Assembly: GCA_963805295.1 (NCBI GenBank)
Contig: CAWDTW010000033.1
Coordinates: forward strand, 1 to 64,000
Source: Roseiarcus sp963805295
Lineage (GTDB): Bacteria > Pseudomonadota > Alphaproteobacteria > Rhizobiales > Beijerinckiaceae
Direction of reading: 5' to 3'
Length of the DNA: 64,000 bases
Under the pieces are notes generated by a model that did no database searches, was not told the origin of the DNA, and was given only the letters and a program-made list of their open reading frames with translations. Positions 24,952 to 34,173 of the stretch are shown here, in pieces (within the stretch, counting starts at the first letter, position 1; each line of letters starts with the position of its first letter). The translations under genes were made by a program, and so were the position numbers.

Positions 24952-25990
24952 ATGGGTATCCCCTTCACTGCCCCTGAGGGACGTGGTACGCTTGTCTGGT
25001 GGACACCGCTCGACACCCGGTCGCTGGACTTGATTACCCGCGCACGTTTCAGGCGATGGACGAACGCTTCCGTGACGACGCGGCCTGCCGCGAGTACATC
25101 CGTCGTTTGCGCTGGCCTCGGGGATTCACCTGCCCCCATTGCGGAGAGGCGGGGGAGCCATGGGTGATGGCAGGGGGATGGCTGCGGTGTCGGGCCTGCC
25201 GCAAACAGACATCGCTGACCGCCGGGACGATCTTCGAGGGCACCCGTAAGCCGTTGCGGACGTGGTTTCTGGCGATGTGGTTCGTCATCAGCCAGAAGAA
25301 TGAGGTCAGTGCGCTCGGCCTCCAGAGGGAATTGGGGCTTGGCAGCTACGAAACTGCCTGGACCTGGCTGCACAAGCTGCGCCGCGCCATGGTCCGGCCG
25401 GGCCGGGACCTGCTGTCTGGTACGATCGAGGTTGATGAAACCTATGTTGGTGGCCCGGAACAGGGTACGCGAGGCCGAGAAACCGAGAGCAAGGCCATCG
25501 TCGCCATAGCAGTCGAGAAGAACGGCCGGGGGCTTGGCCGCATCCGCCTTCAGCAGATCGGAGATGTCTCGACAGATAGCCTGCTTCCCTTCGTCCAAGG
25601 CGCTGTGGAGCGCGGGGCGATGGTTCACACCGACGGCTGGAGGGGTTATGCCGGACTGGCGGCGGCCGGTTACCAGCATCAGGTCACGGTCCTCAGCGGC
25701 GGCTCCGAGCCGGCCCACGAAGTCATGCCGCGCGTCCACCTCGTCGCCTCGCTGCTCAAGCGATGGCTGATCGGTACTCACCAGGGTGGCGTCCAGCATC
25801 AACATCTCGACTACTACCTCGACGAATTCACCTTCCGCTTCAATCGCCGCAGATCAAAGGCCCGCGGGCTGCTCTTTCATCGCCTCGCCCAACAAGCCCT
25901 CGCCGTTGGACCCGCGCCCTACAACGCCATCGTCAAGCCACCGGGTTCCAGCGACTCCCGGACAACGGGGCAATGAAGGGGATACCCAGT
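24952..25990 (+). mobile_element. IS1595-family insertion sequence
   Basis: The element of about 1039 bp has inverted ends GGGTATCCCCTTCACTGCCCC-like at the left (positions 24954-24974) and its inverse at 25968-25988 (one mismatch). Confidence 0.85.
24999..25976 (+). CDS. IS1595-family transposase
   Basis: The 325-residue protein carries the zinc ribbon of the family (FTCPHCGEAGEPW...LRCRACRKQTSLTAGTIFEGTRKPLRTWFLAMW), then a DDE-like core: GTIEVDETYVGG with the first Asp, MVHTDGWRGYAGL with the second, and HLVASLLKRWLIGTHQG with the final His/Asn region. The C-terminus includes LDYYLDEFTFRFNRRRSKARG. It is complete and apparently active. The start at 24999 is GTG; the ATG at 25056 (MDERFRDDAACREYIRRLRW) would also fit the family start. 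Confidence 0.9.
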   Translation: MDTARHPVAGLDYPRTFQAMDERFRDDAACREYIRRLRWPRGFTCPHCGEAGEPWVMAGGWLRCRACRKQTSLTAGTIFEGTRKPLRTWFLAMWFVISQKNEVSALGLQRELGLGSYETAWTWLHKLRRAMVRPGRDLLSGTIEVDETYVGGPEQGTRGRETESKAIVAIAVEKNGRGLGRIRLQQIGDVSTDSLLPFVQGAVERGAMVHTDGWRGYAGLAAAGYQHQVTVLSGGSEPAHEVMPRVHLVASLLKRWLIGTHQGGVQHQHLDYYLDEFTFRFNRRRSKARGLLFHRLAQQALAVGPAPYNAIVKPPGSSDSRTTGQ

Positions 25991-26037
25991 TAGGGGAAAT
26001 ATACAAGCGTCAACGGAATCCCGGGCGGCGGCGCATG

Positions 26038-26690
26038 AGCGGGGGCAAGAGCAACCGGCGAGGCACGCCGCAAGGCGGCGTGATCAGCCCATTGCTGGCC
26101 AACCTCTACATGAACCGCTTCCTCAAAGTTTTGGCGTCTGAAGGAATGCGAGACGACGTTTCGCGCCCATCTGGTCAACTACGCCGACGACTTCGTCATC
26201 CTCAGCCGCGGCCACGCGGCCGAGGCTCTGGCGTGGACGCGCGCGGTCATGACCAGGCTCGGGCTTTCGATCAACGAGGCCAAGACTTCGTTGAAGGACG
26301 CCCGCGCGGACGGCTTCGACATCCTCGGCTATACGTTCGGGCCAAGGTATGGCCAGAAGGGCAAGCGCTATCTCGGCGCGCGTCCCTCGGCCAAGAGCCT
26401 GAAGCGGATCAAAGGCAAGATCAGCGATCTGTTGAGACCCGGGAACATGGGCGCGTGGCCGTGAGGCGCGCGGTCGGCTCAACCGCCTGCTTGGCGGATG
26501 GTCGGCCTACTTCGGCTACGGAACCTTGAACGCGGCCTACCGGAGCGTTGATCGGCACGTCTTAAGACCGCGTCCGGCGCTTCCTCAACCGGCGCGCCCA
26601 GCGCGGCGGACGAGGCGCGCGCGCGTATCTCCTGGAGCGACGTCTTCGGGAAACTCGGTGTGCAGTCGTCTCACCCGCGATAAACCTGCC
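26038..26690 (+). pseudogene. ltrA: Group II intron reverse transcriptase/maturase fragment
   Basis: The 5' part reads GGKSNRRGTPQGGVISPLLANLYMNRFLKV, reverse transcriptase motif 4. After a frameshift comes NYADDFVILSRG with the catalytic YADD, then LGLSINEAKTSLKDARADGFDILGYTFG, the SAKSLKRIKGKISDLL region of domain X, and RLNRLLGGWSAYFGYG with more frameshifts. RT motifs 0-3 are missing and several indels are present, so the protein is inactive. The piece begins just past the IS1595 target repeat, so IS1595 probably truncated it. An intact domain V lies 35 bp downstream. Confidence 0.85.
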
Positions 26691-26723
26691 GCGCCCGCCG
26701 TGAGCCTGACATGAAGTCTGTCG

Positions 26724-26758
26724 GAAAGCCGGATGCGGCAAATCCGCACGTCCGGTTT
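26724..26758 (+). ncRNA. Group II intron domain V
   Basis: AAAGCCGGA ... TCCGGTTT arms enclose a 2-nt CG bulge and an upper stem GCGG/CCGC closed by a CAAA loop, the canonical 34-nt domain V with the AGC catalytic triad. It matches the reverse transcriptase remnant just upstream and marks the intron 3' end. Confidence 0.8.
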
Positions 26759-26895
26759 GACGAGCGGGGAAGGGAAACGGAGCGATTGGCCCAGCCTCAA
26801 GCCGCCGCGCCCTTCCTCGACTCTACAATCCCCGAGCATCTTCGCGCTTCCAGTTCCATGGCAGCAGGAATAGCATTGACACGTGCATATTTTCT

Positions 26896-27036
26896 ACAGA
26901 CCGTGCGAAAACTCGACGCGAGGCTCCGTACGGTTGCGCAGAGAACCAATTTTAGCGATTTTTTCTGCCCTGCGCGGTTGTAGGCCGCGAAATTTGGGCA
27001 GCACGCAATGTGCCGCGGAGTTTTCGCACGGTCTGT
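26896..27036. mobile_element. MITE-like element with 19-bp perfect inverted repeats
   Basis: ACAGACCGTGCGAAAACTC at 26896-26914 is repeated inverted at 27018-27036. The 141-bp interval has no gene. It is likely a non-autonomous derivative of an IS not present in this window. Confidence 0.7.
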
Positions 27037-27313
27037 CTAGTTTCTGGCAATCGGCTCTTCGGGAGCGCGATGCGCGCTGGCCGGGGTGTCGTCCCCGTCC
27101 TGCCGTATGATATGAGGTCAAGCTGAGGACCTTCATCGAGCGGCATTTCGGGAAATTTGCAACCGTCACCGCATTTGCTCAAGAATCCCGCAGTGGTGTT
27201 GCAGCAGCGGACTACATGGTGTCAGGAGCTTGGGCGGGCCGCTTGGGCTGCTCTTGAAATAGCGCCATACCAACCGATCTTCTCCCGATCGATCAAAGGA
27301 GCAGGAGGTCACC

Positions 27314-28627
27314 ATGACTGCGCGCGCTTCGACGACCGTCCGAGAATTGGATCGACGCCTGTCCGCTGCCCGCGAAGTCACCGACAACCTATTCCGCGTT
27401 GTTCGGCCTGAGGCCCTCTACGACCGTCCGATTGCGGAGAGAAATCGGATCGTTTTCTACATCGGCCATCTGGAGGCGTTCGATTGGAACCTGTTGACGT
27501 CAACGCTGTTCGAAGCGCCCGGGTTCAACCCGGGCTTCGACAAGCTGTTCGCTTTCGGTATTGACCCGGTCGGCCGCGGCTTGCCCAGCGATCGGGCGAC
27601 CGACTGGCCGGCGCTGACTGAAATCGACGGGTACGCACGTCGCGGTCGGGAGACGATCGACCGCGCGTTGGGCCGTTTAGCCGCCGGGTCCGTCGATAGT
27701 CCAGGCAAGCGCGAGCAGATCCTCAATGTCGCGATCGAGCATCGGTTGATGCATGCGGAGACCCTCGCGTACATGTTTCATTGGCTGCCGCCGTCAAACA
27801 AGATTGCCGCAGCCGGTGAAGCAGACCTGCCGGCAATGCCGTCGGCAGCGCCCGAGCAGATTGCAATTCCCGCCGGCCTTGCGACGCTTGGAAGGCATAC
27901 GGGTTTCGGTTGGGATAATGAGTTCGCCGAGCACACGGTGGAAGTGCCGGCCTTTGCGATCGACAAGAACAAGATCACTAACGGTCGGTACCTCGAGTTC
28001 TTGCGGGCCGGCGGATACTCGGACCGAGCGCTGTGGGCGGCATCGGATTGGAAATGGAAAGAGGCAAACAACGTTGAGCACCCCGAGTTCTGGGCGAAGC
28101 AGAACGGAAACTGGCTCTTCCGCACGATGTTCGGCGAGCGCCCTCTCCCGCTCGACTGGCCGGTCTATGTCAGTCAGGCGGAGGCTTCGGCCTATGCCTC
28201 GTGGGCGGGCAAGAGACTGCCGACTGAGGTGGAATTCCACCGCGCAGCCTACGGCGCGGTCGATGGGAGCGAGCGGGACTATCCGTGGGGCGATGAGGAG
28301 CCCTCTGCTCGCCACGGCAACTTCGACTTCCGCCGCTGGGACCCGACGCCGGGAGGCGCCCACCCGGCTGGCGACAGCGCCTTCGGCGTATCCGATCTTG
28401 TCGGGAATGGTTGGGAATGGACTGCGACGCCCTTCGCGCCATTCCCCGGCTTTGAGGCGTTCTCCTTCTATCGCGCTTATTCGGCCGATTTCTTCGATGG
28501 CAAACACTACGTCATGAAGGGCGCCTCGATGCGGACCGCCTCATCGATGCTGCGGCGGTCGTTCCGCAACTGGTTTCAGGGACATTATCCGCACATCTAT
28601 GCGGGCTTCCGTTGCGTGAGCCATTGA
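27314..28627 (+). CDS. egtB: Hercynine oxygenase EgtB-like (ergothioneine pathway)
   Basis: The 437-residue protein has an N-terminal DinB-like domain with metal ligands (FYIGHLEAFDW and the HxxxH in AIEHRLMHAETLAYM) and a C-terminal FGE-sulfatase domain: IPAGLATLGRHTGFGWDNEFAEHTVEVPAFAIDKNKITNGRYLEFL, AYASWAGKRLPTEVEFHRAAYG, GVSDLVGNGWEWTATPF and MKGASMRTASSMLRRSFRNWF...YAGFRC. EgtB joins hercynine to gamma-glutamyl-cysteine or cysteine with oxygen. The stop is 2 nt from the egtD start, so the two are an operon. A GGAGCAGGAGGT ribosome binding site precedes the ATG. EgtC and EgtE are not in the window. Confidence 0.9.
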   Translation: MTARASTTVRELDRRLSAAREVTDNLFRVVRPEALYDRPIAERNRIVFYIGHLEAFDWNLLTSTLFEAPGFNPGFDKLFAFGIDPVGRGLPSDRATDWPALTEIDGYARRGRETIDRALGRLAAGSVDSPGKREQILNVAIEHRLMHAETLAYMFHWLPPSNKIAAAGEADLPAMPSAAPEQIAIPAGLATLGRHTGFGWDNEFAEHTVEVPAFAIDKNKITNGRYLEFLRAGGYSDRALWAASDWKWKEANNVEHPEFWAKQNGNWLFRTMFGERPLPLDWPVYVSQAEASAYASWAGKRLPTEVEFHRAAYGAVDGSERDYPWGDEEPSARHGNFDFRRWDPTPGGAHPAGDSAFGVSDLVGNGWEWTATPFAPFPGFEAFSFYRAYSADFFDGKHYVMKGASMRTASSMLRRSFRNWFQGHYPHIYAGFRCVSH

Positions 28628-28629
28628 AA

Positions 28630-29598
28630 ATGATGGACCTCGCGATCTTCGGCCGACCGACCCGGGCCGGCCTCGCCACGGATATCCGGGATTTTCTGGC
28701 CAAGCCGCGGAAGGAACTGCCGTCCAAATATTTATATGATCAGATCGGCTCAGCGCTATTCGAGGTCATCACCCTCCTGCCGGAGTATGGCCTAACGCGA
28801 GCTGAGGAACGCATCCTGAAGCGGCACGCCGACGAGATCGTGGCGCAGCTCCAGCGACCGATCACGGTCGTCGAGCTCGGCAGCGGCAGCGGCAAGAAGA
28901 CCCGTTGGATCCTCGAATCGCTGAGCCGCGGCCAGTCGACCCGCTACTATCCGATCGACATTTCTGCCGCCGCGCTCACCCGCTCGCACTCCGAACTCGG
29001 CAAGATCCCGTTCGTTTCGATTGTCGGTTTTGAGCGCGACTATCTCGACGGACTGCGCGAAGTCGTCGCCCGTAGGCAGAGCGGCGACCAGTTGCTGGTA
29101 CTTTTCCTGGGCAGCACGGTCGGCAATTTTGATCGCCCGGCCGCCGAAGTCTTCTTGAGCGAGGTTCGTCGCCAGCTAGCAGTCGGGGATGCCCTGTTGC
29201 TGGCGACCGACCTTGAAAAGCCGATTCGGCAGCTCGAACTGGCCTACGACGATCCTCTGGGCGTAACCGCGGCTTTCAACCTGAACATACTTGCCGCCAT
29301 CAACCGCGACCTCGATGCCGACTTCGACCTCGCCAAATTCGAGCACCTCGCACAGTACAACGCGCAGGAACGTCGTATCGAGATGCACCTGCGGTCGCGG
29401 ATTTCACACAGCGTGGAAATTCGCGGCGCCGGCCTTACGGTCGCTTTCGGCGCAGGCGAGACGATCTGGACAGAGAGCTGCCACAAGTTCGACCTCAAAG
29501 AGGTCTGGGAAATGGCCCCGCGGGCAGGATTCCACAGCAAGGCCCAATGGGTAGATCGCGAGTGGCCCTTCGCCGAGACGCTTTGGGTCGCCGACTAA
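28630..29598 (+). CDS. egtD: L-histidine N-alpha-methyltransferase EgtD
   Basis: The protein (MMDLAIFGRPTRAGLATDIRDFLAKPRKELPSKYLYD...) has the EgtD core: FEVITLLPEYGLTRAEERIL, VVELGSGSGKKTRWILESL (SAM-binding), YYPIDISAAALTRSHSEL, LLVLFLGSTVGNFDRPAAEVFLSEV, GDALLLATDLEKP and LNILAAINRDLDADFDLAKFEHLAQYN, ending with EMHLRSR, IWTESCHKF and FAETLWV. It trimethylates histidine to hercynine. The start is 2 nt after the egtB stop; an in-frame upstream ATG at 28612 lies inside egtB. With egtB it forms the two-gene ergothioneine core. Confidence 0.93.
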   Translation: MMDLAIFGRPTRAGLATDIRDFLAKPRKELPSKYLYDQIGSALFEVITLLPEYGLTRAEERILKRHADEIVAQLQRPITVVELGSGSGKKTRWILESLSRGQSTRYYPIDISAAALTRSHSELGKIPFVSIVGFERDYLDGLREVVARRQSGDQLLVLFLGSTVGNFDRPAAEVFLSEVRRQLAVGDALLLATDLEKPIRQLELAYDDPLGVTAAFNLNILAAINRDLDADFDLAKFEHLAQYNAQERRIEMHLRSRISHSVEIRGAGLTVAFGAGETIWTESCHKFDLKEVWEMAPRAGFHSKAQWVDREWPFAETLWVAD

Positions 29599-29619
29599 GG
29601 ACATCACGCAAAATAACCG

Positions 29620-29978
29620 CTACGGTTCCGCTGGCTGTGCCGAGGGAGGGAGTCGCGGCCTGATGGTGTAGTTCCATTCAGGATGGAACGGATCACCGGT
29701 GATGTCGAGACGGTTCATCTCGGCTCTGCCGACCTTGATGCCTTTCTGGTAGGTGGGGGTGTCGAGCGCGCTCTCGACTCGCAGACCGGCCTTGGTCATG
29801 GTCGCGCCGATCGGCTCGACGACGGCAAGGCGATCGGTGAGCTTGGCCTGCGCCGCGGGCTTGGCCGGGGCCGAAGCGCCAGCCTGCGGCGCCGCTGGGC
29901 GATCGCGGCCGTCGCGAAAACGCTCAAGCCCGCCGCCAACGCGATCACACTCAATCCTCGCAAACTCACTTCACGCAT
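29620..29978 (-). pseudogene. ISAzo13-family transposase C-terminal piece behind a signal-peptide-like start
   Basis: From ATG 29978 the frame reads MREVSLRGLSVIALAAGLSVFATAAIAQ, a convincing signal peptide. At about 29893 the frame changes; in the next frame, AAPQAGASAPAKPAAQAKLTDRL...GATMTKAGLRVESALDTPTYQKGIKVGRAEMNRLDITGDPFHPEWNYTIRP runs to a stop at 29620. The last 60 residues match the C-terminus of ISAzo13 transposases (TKTGL...D...YPKG-KVSD-EM--LN----FHGEWNYTI-P). Either an IS remnant abuts an unrelated secreted gene or the two were fused. It lies just left of a second ISAzo13 copy. Confidence 0.55.
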
Positions 29979-30162
29979 GACGCTCTGCCTATCTTCTTTT
30001 TGGCAGGGCGCGGTCGGATTTTGAATGATCGGTTCTGGTCCTCGCCCGCTGCCTAAGTATGACATTAAGCGACGCCCAAAAATAGCCGATTTGGAATTTG
30101 CGATTTTACTGGCATCGGCTGTTTAGCGGATTCCGAGTGCTGAGGCGAGCGTCTATATCGTG

Positions 30163-31310
30163 ATGATGATAGACGAATTATCCCTGCGCGTCCGGTTCTG
30201 ATGCGCTTCGGCCTTCGCTGGACGAGCGACGCCGGCGGTTGAGCGCGGCGGCGGAGGCGAAGGCGGCGGGCTACGGCGGGATTGCGGCGGTCGCGCGCGC
30301 GACGAAGGTCGCCCGGAGCACGATTGGGCGCGGTCTTGAAGGACTTGCGGAACCCCGGCTCCTTGACGGGAGAGGTGCGGCGCAAGGGCGGGGGCACTCC
30401 TCGGTTGATGGTCAAGGACCCGACGCTGTTGGAGGACTTGCAACGATTGCTCGAGCCGGCGACGATGGGTGACCCGATGTGGCTGTTGCGATGGGTCTCC
30501 AAGAGCCACGACAAGCTGGCGACGGCGCTTCGCGCCATGGGTCACAAAGTGAGTTCCTCGACCATTCCCAAGCTGCTGGAGGAACTGAAATATTGCCGCC
30601 ATTCCAACCGCAAGACCAAGGAAGCCGGCAAATATCCTGATCGCGACGCCCAGTTCGAATATATCAACGCGAAGGTCGAGGCGTTTCAGGCGGCCGGCGA
30701 ACCCGTGATATCGATCGACGCGAAGAAGAAGGAATTGCTGGGCGAATTCAAGAACGGCGGTAGCGACTATGGGCCGCAGGGCGAACCGATCGAGGTCAAC
30801 GCTCACGATTTCGAGGACAAGGAGTTGGGCAAGGTCGTCCCTTACGGGGTCTACGACATTGGCGCCAACCTCGGCTATGCTCAGCCTCGGAATCGACCAC
30901 GACACCGGGGAGTTCGCCGTCAACGCCGTCCGATGCTGGCTCGATCAGATGGGTTGGAAGCTCTATCCGGGATGAGGAACCTGATGATCACGGCCGACGG
31001 CGGCGGCTCCAATGGTTCACGGCTGCGGCTCTGGAAGTTGGCCCTCCAACAACTCGCGGACGAAACCGGTCTGATCGATTCAGGTTTGCCCGACTATCCG
31101 CCAGGAGGACTTCGAAGAATGGAACAAGATCGAGCATCGCATGTCTTGCCACATCACGCAGAACTGGCGCGCGACGCCACTCCTCAGCCTCCTCATCGTC
31201 ATCGAACTGATCGCCAACACCACGACGAAAACCGGTCTCAAAATCCGCTGCGAACTACGATAGCAACACCTATCCAAAGAGGGCATCAAGGTCTCGGACG
31301 TCGGTAAAAT
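30163..31310 (+). pseudogene. ISAzo13-family transposase, multiply frameshifted
   Basis: Starting MMIDELSLRVRF, the coding is spread over three frames: DERRRRLSAAAEAKAAGYGGIAAVARATKVARSTIGRGLEGL, then GDPMWLLRWVSKSHDKLATALRAMGHKVSSSTIPKLLEELKY, VISIDAKKKELLGEFKNGG with the first Asp, VYDIGANLGY..GIDHDTGEFAVNAVRCWL, MITADGGGSNGSRLRLWK with the second Asp, and WNKIEHRM...ITQNWRATPLLSLLIVIELIANTTTKTGLKIRCEL. At least four indels. All ISAzo13 landmarks are present in order, so this is one decayed or mis-sequenced element. Confidence 0.85.
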
Positions 31311-31681
31311 GAAGCGACCCTGCTTAACATGACCCGAGAGACTTGAATTCCATCTCTAGAATGGATATACTACAGCATCTCGCCGAGGTTTCACGAATAT
31401 GATAGTCAATAGTTTAATTGGACATCGCCTAGTATAATTAATCCTTCCGCGCCCGGGAAATGAGGCAAATTGTCACATTCGTTTTTTTGAATGTTAATGA
31501 TTAAGGCGGAAGCCCCGGCGAGGAACCCCTCTCCTGAAAAGGGGGTGGTCAAGCCGCCTTCTCATCCATCAAGGTGCGCGCAAGCGAATGAGAACTCATC
31601 CGGAGGCGCGAGGCGCCCCGAGCGCCGCGCCGCCGGACGATGCGCGCGCCGACCGACAGTGACGGCCCACCGCGAAAGGCG
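31311..31681. other. Non-coding stretch
   Basis: Nothing recognisable apart from scattered A/T-rich sequence around 31320-31500, which is lower in GC than the surroundings and may hold the bfr downstream region. Confidence 0.4.
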
Positions 31682-32162
31682 TCAACCGTCGAGTCCGCCG
31701 ACGTGTTTCTGGGCGTAGAGCTGCACGCCGAGCTGTTCGATGAGCGTGAGCTGCGCCTCGAGGAAGTCGATGTGCTTTTCCTCGTCGGTCGTCAGCTCCT
31801 CGAACAGGTTCTGTGAGACGCGGATCATTGACCGTAAAGCAATATTGCGCCGCCTCGAGATAGAGCGCCCGGGCGGCCATTTCCGACGCCAGATCGCATT
31901 CGATGATTTCCTTGACGCCTCTCCCGATCCGCAGCTGATCGAGCGATTGCATGTTCGGCTGGCCGTCGAGGAAAAGGATGCGGGCGACCAGCTTGTCCGC
32001 GTGCCGCATTTCCTCGATCAACTCCTCCCGCCAAGTCTTGGCGAACGTCCTGTAGCCCCAGTTGTCGAAAATCCGATAGTGGAGCCAGTACTGGTTGACG
32101 GCCGCGAGTTCCTGCCGCAGAGCTTTGTTGAGATACTCGATGACTTGCTGATCGCCGCGCAT
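31682..32162 (-). pseudogene. bfr: Bacterioferritin, one frameshift
   Basis: ATG 32162 gives MRGDQQVIEYLNKALRQELAAVNQYWLHYRIFDNWGYRTFAKTWREELIEEMRHADKLVARILFLDG. It contains the ferroxidase ligands (Glu in RQEL, Glu...His in EEMRHADK, IIECDLASE) and Met52 for heme. An extra C at about 31832 breaks the frame after NDP. The other frame continues RVSQNLFEELTTDEEKHIDFLEAQLTLIEQLGVQLYAQKHVGG to a stop at 31682, giving 159 residues. Bacterioferritin stores iron in a 24-mer. Because every functional residue is intact, a sequencing indel is the likely cause. Confidence 0.85.
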
Positions 32163-32314
32163 AACGAGCTCCGGTGCCTTGCGGCGACAACCGCCGCCGC
32201 GCGCCCCCGCGCCCGACAGACGTTTGATACAACGACGAAATCGGGGCGAGCGCAAGCCGATCGGCGCGGGGCGAGGCCTTTGCCGCCGCCGCCGCTTCGG
32301 CTAACCTCGAGGAT

Positions 32315-33175
32315 ATGGCCCGTTTGTCTCGGACGCCGTCCCCGCCCGACGCCGCAACGCGCAGGGCGGCGAAGTCGGTAATCGCCTACGCCTCCGAAGG
32401 TCTGCCCGCCTATGCCTCCGCTTTCTACGGCGAGGCGCGAGCGGACATGACGAAAATCGGGGAGACGATCGTGCCGCCGCGCGAGGGGCGGGCCTTCGAC
32501 GTTCCGGCCGGACATTTCTTTCGCATCGTGAGCGTCGAGGGGCCGCAAGTCGGCGACCTGAACCTGTGGAACGCCGCCAATCTCTCCGAACGCTTCTTCA
32601 GCGGCAAGACTCGCGCGCTGCATGCGACGCACGTGAGCACGGGCGACCGGCTGTGGAGCACGCTCCCCTACCTGCGGCCGATGGCGACCATCACCCACGA
32701 CACGCTGGATTGGTACGGCTACGACGCGGACGGCGCGGGCGTGCACGACGTCATCGGCACGCGCTGCGACCCCTACACCAATCGACTGCTCTCCGGCGCC
32801 GTCTATCACCACTGCTGCCACTCGAATCTGGCGCGCGCCCTGGCGGTGCGGATGAAGCTGCCGTTCGATCAGGCCGAGCCGCAGGTTCATGACGTGCTGA
32901 ACGTCTTCATGTGCACCGGCTTCACCCGCGACGAGCATCGCTACTTCATGAAGGCGAGCCCGGTCAGGCCGGGAGATTTCATCGAGTTCTTCGCCGAGAT
33001 CGACCTGCTCGGGGCGCTGTCGGCCTGCCCGGGCGGAGATTGCGGCGCAAGCCATTCCAGCGACGGAGCGGTTTGTCATCCGCTGAGGGTCGAGGTCTAT
33101 CGCCCGCGCGCCGACGCGCTGCGAGAGTGGCGATCTCCCGCGCTCAACGCCTATGCGGGCGACGACGGCCAGTGA
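32315..33175 (+). CDS. DUF1989 / urea carboxylase-associated family protein
   Basis: The 286-residue protein has the DUF1989 pattern: MTKIGETIVPPREGRAFDVPAGHFFRIVSVEGPQVGDLNLWNA, SERFFSGKTRALHATHVSTGDRLWSTLPYLRPMATITHDTLDW, HDVIGTRCDPYTNRLLSG, HCCHSNLARAL and PGDFIEFFAEIDLLGALSACPGGDC. Relatives sit beside urea carboxylase genes, but none is seen here. The catalytic role is uncertain; the conserved Cys/His (HDVIGTRCDPY; HCCHSN) may bind metal. Divergent from bfr. Confidence 0.8.
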   Translation: MARLSRTPSPPDAATRRAAKSVIAYASEGLPAYASAFYGEARADMTKIGETIVPPREGRAFDVPAGHFFRIVSVEGPQVGDLNLWNAANLSERFFSGKTRALHATHVSTGDRLWSTLPYLRPMATITHDTLDWYGYDADGAGVHDVIGTRCDPYTNRLLSGAVYHHCCHSNLARALAVRMKLPFDQAEPQVHDVLNVFMCTGFTRDEHRYFMKASPVRPGDFIEFFAEIDLLGALSACPGGDCGASHSSDGAVCHPLRVEVYRPRADALREWRSPALNAYAGDDGQ

Positions 33176-33327
33176 AAACCCACGGATTTGGCCTCCGCGC
33201 CTGGCCGAAGCGCCGAACTGCAGCGCGGAGGCGCGGGTTTCCTCCTCGCCGGCGGGAGGGTCGATATCGAATAGCGGGCGAATGTTACGGCACATCGCGG
33301 CCTCGCTCGAATGATCGAGAGCCGAGG

Positions 33328-34063
33328 CTATTGCGTCAGCTCGAACCGCGCCGAGACCGTGACCGTGAGCCTGTCTTGTCCTGCCTCGATCGGCGTCGGC
33401 GCGGCGCCGGCGTTCTGGACGTAGGCGCGCTTGGCGAACTGGGCCGGTTGCGCGCCAATCTGTTCGCTGAGCTCCATCAGCCGGCCGACTGCGGCGCCGC
33501 CGGCCTTGGCGTAGATCTCGGCCTTGCGCTTGGCGTCGGCGACGGCAAGCGGGCGCGCCTTGTCGAGCAGCGCGCTCGGGTCGTTCTCGCCGTAGGCTAT
33601 TCCGTAGATGGCGTTGGCGCCCGCATCCACCGCCTTGTCGATCAGCGCGCCGAGGCGGGAAATATCGCGAACGGTCACCGTGACCGCATCGTTGGCGTTG
33701 TATCCGGTGATCGTCGGGGGCGCGGGCGAGCCAGGCGTCGGGTTGGAGAAGATTGGAGAAATCGAGAGGCTGGACGTCTGGATGTCGGCGGCCGCGACGC
33801 CGTCTCTCCTTGATCAGCGAAACCAGCGAATTGACGGCCTTGGCGTTGGCCGCCATCGTCTCGCGCGCGTCCTTGCCCGTCGTCGTCACTCCGAGCGTGA
33901 CCCGGGCGAAATCGGGCGGCGTGCTGACGCTGGCGTCGCCGGTGACTTCGACCCAACGCTCCTGGGTGACGTCGATGAGGCGCGTCTCGAGTGCGAGCGC
34001 CGGCGACAGCCAAGCCGGCGCCATGACGAACGCGACGATCCATGCCAGCGGGAAAGTGCGCAC
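33328..34063 (-). pseudogene. SIMPL-domain (DUF541) periplasmic protein, one frameshift
   Basis: ATG 34063 opens a signal peptide (MRTFPLAWIVAFVMAPAWLSPALA). The mature part starts RWVEVTGDASVSTPPDFARVTLGVTTTGKDARETMAANAKAVNSLVSLIKE. A single extra A near 33808 breaks the frame; past it the sequence DGVAAADIQTSSLSISPIFSN...TITGYNANDAVTVTVRDISRLGALIDKAVDAGANAIYGIAY...RKAEIYAKAGGAAVGRLMELSEQ continues to a stop at 33328. About 244 residues. SIMPL proteins (BP26/Omp28-like) are periplasmic and oligomerise into ring-like assemblies; the role is unclear. Confidence 0.82.
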
Positions 34064-34173
34064 GACCCCCTCCTTGTCGTTCCTCGAGCGCAGCGGGCGG
34101 CCGCGCGCGAGACAGATTTAACGTCGCCATACGGCGTTTTTGGGGCCGCCGGTTTCGCATGGGGCGCGCGCCC

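Larger units (their letters stand above)
24942..26000. repeat. 10-bp direct repeats flanking IS1595
   Basis: TTAGGGGAAA at 24942-24951 and 25991-26000 adjoins the element ends. IS1595 elements usually duplicate 8 bp, so part of this match may be chance. Confidence 0.6.
24911..27150. repeat. Repeat of about 40 bp flanking the 24.9-27.2 kb mobile cluster
   Basis: GGTCAAGC(C/T)GAGGACCTTCA with (C/T)CGAGCGGCATTT and a GGGAAAT tail occurs at 24911-24951 (continued past IS1595 at 25991) and again at 27116-27156. Together the copies bracket the IS1595 element, the group II intron relic and the MITE. Confidence 0.5.

Noticed and set aside
32018..34063. A single 681-residue minus-strand protein spanning the SIMPL gene and antisense of DUF1989
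   Set aside because: Only the first third is SIMPL sequence; the rest is antisense of DUF1989 after the frameshift. The correct end lies at 33328 in another frame.
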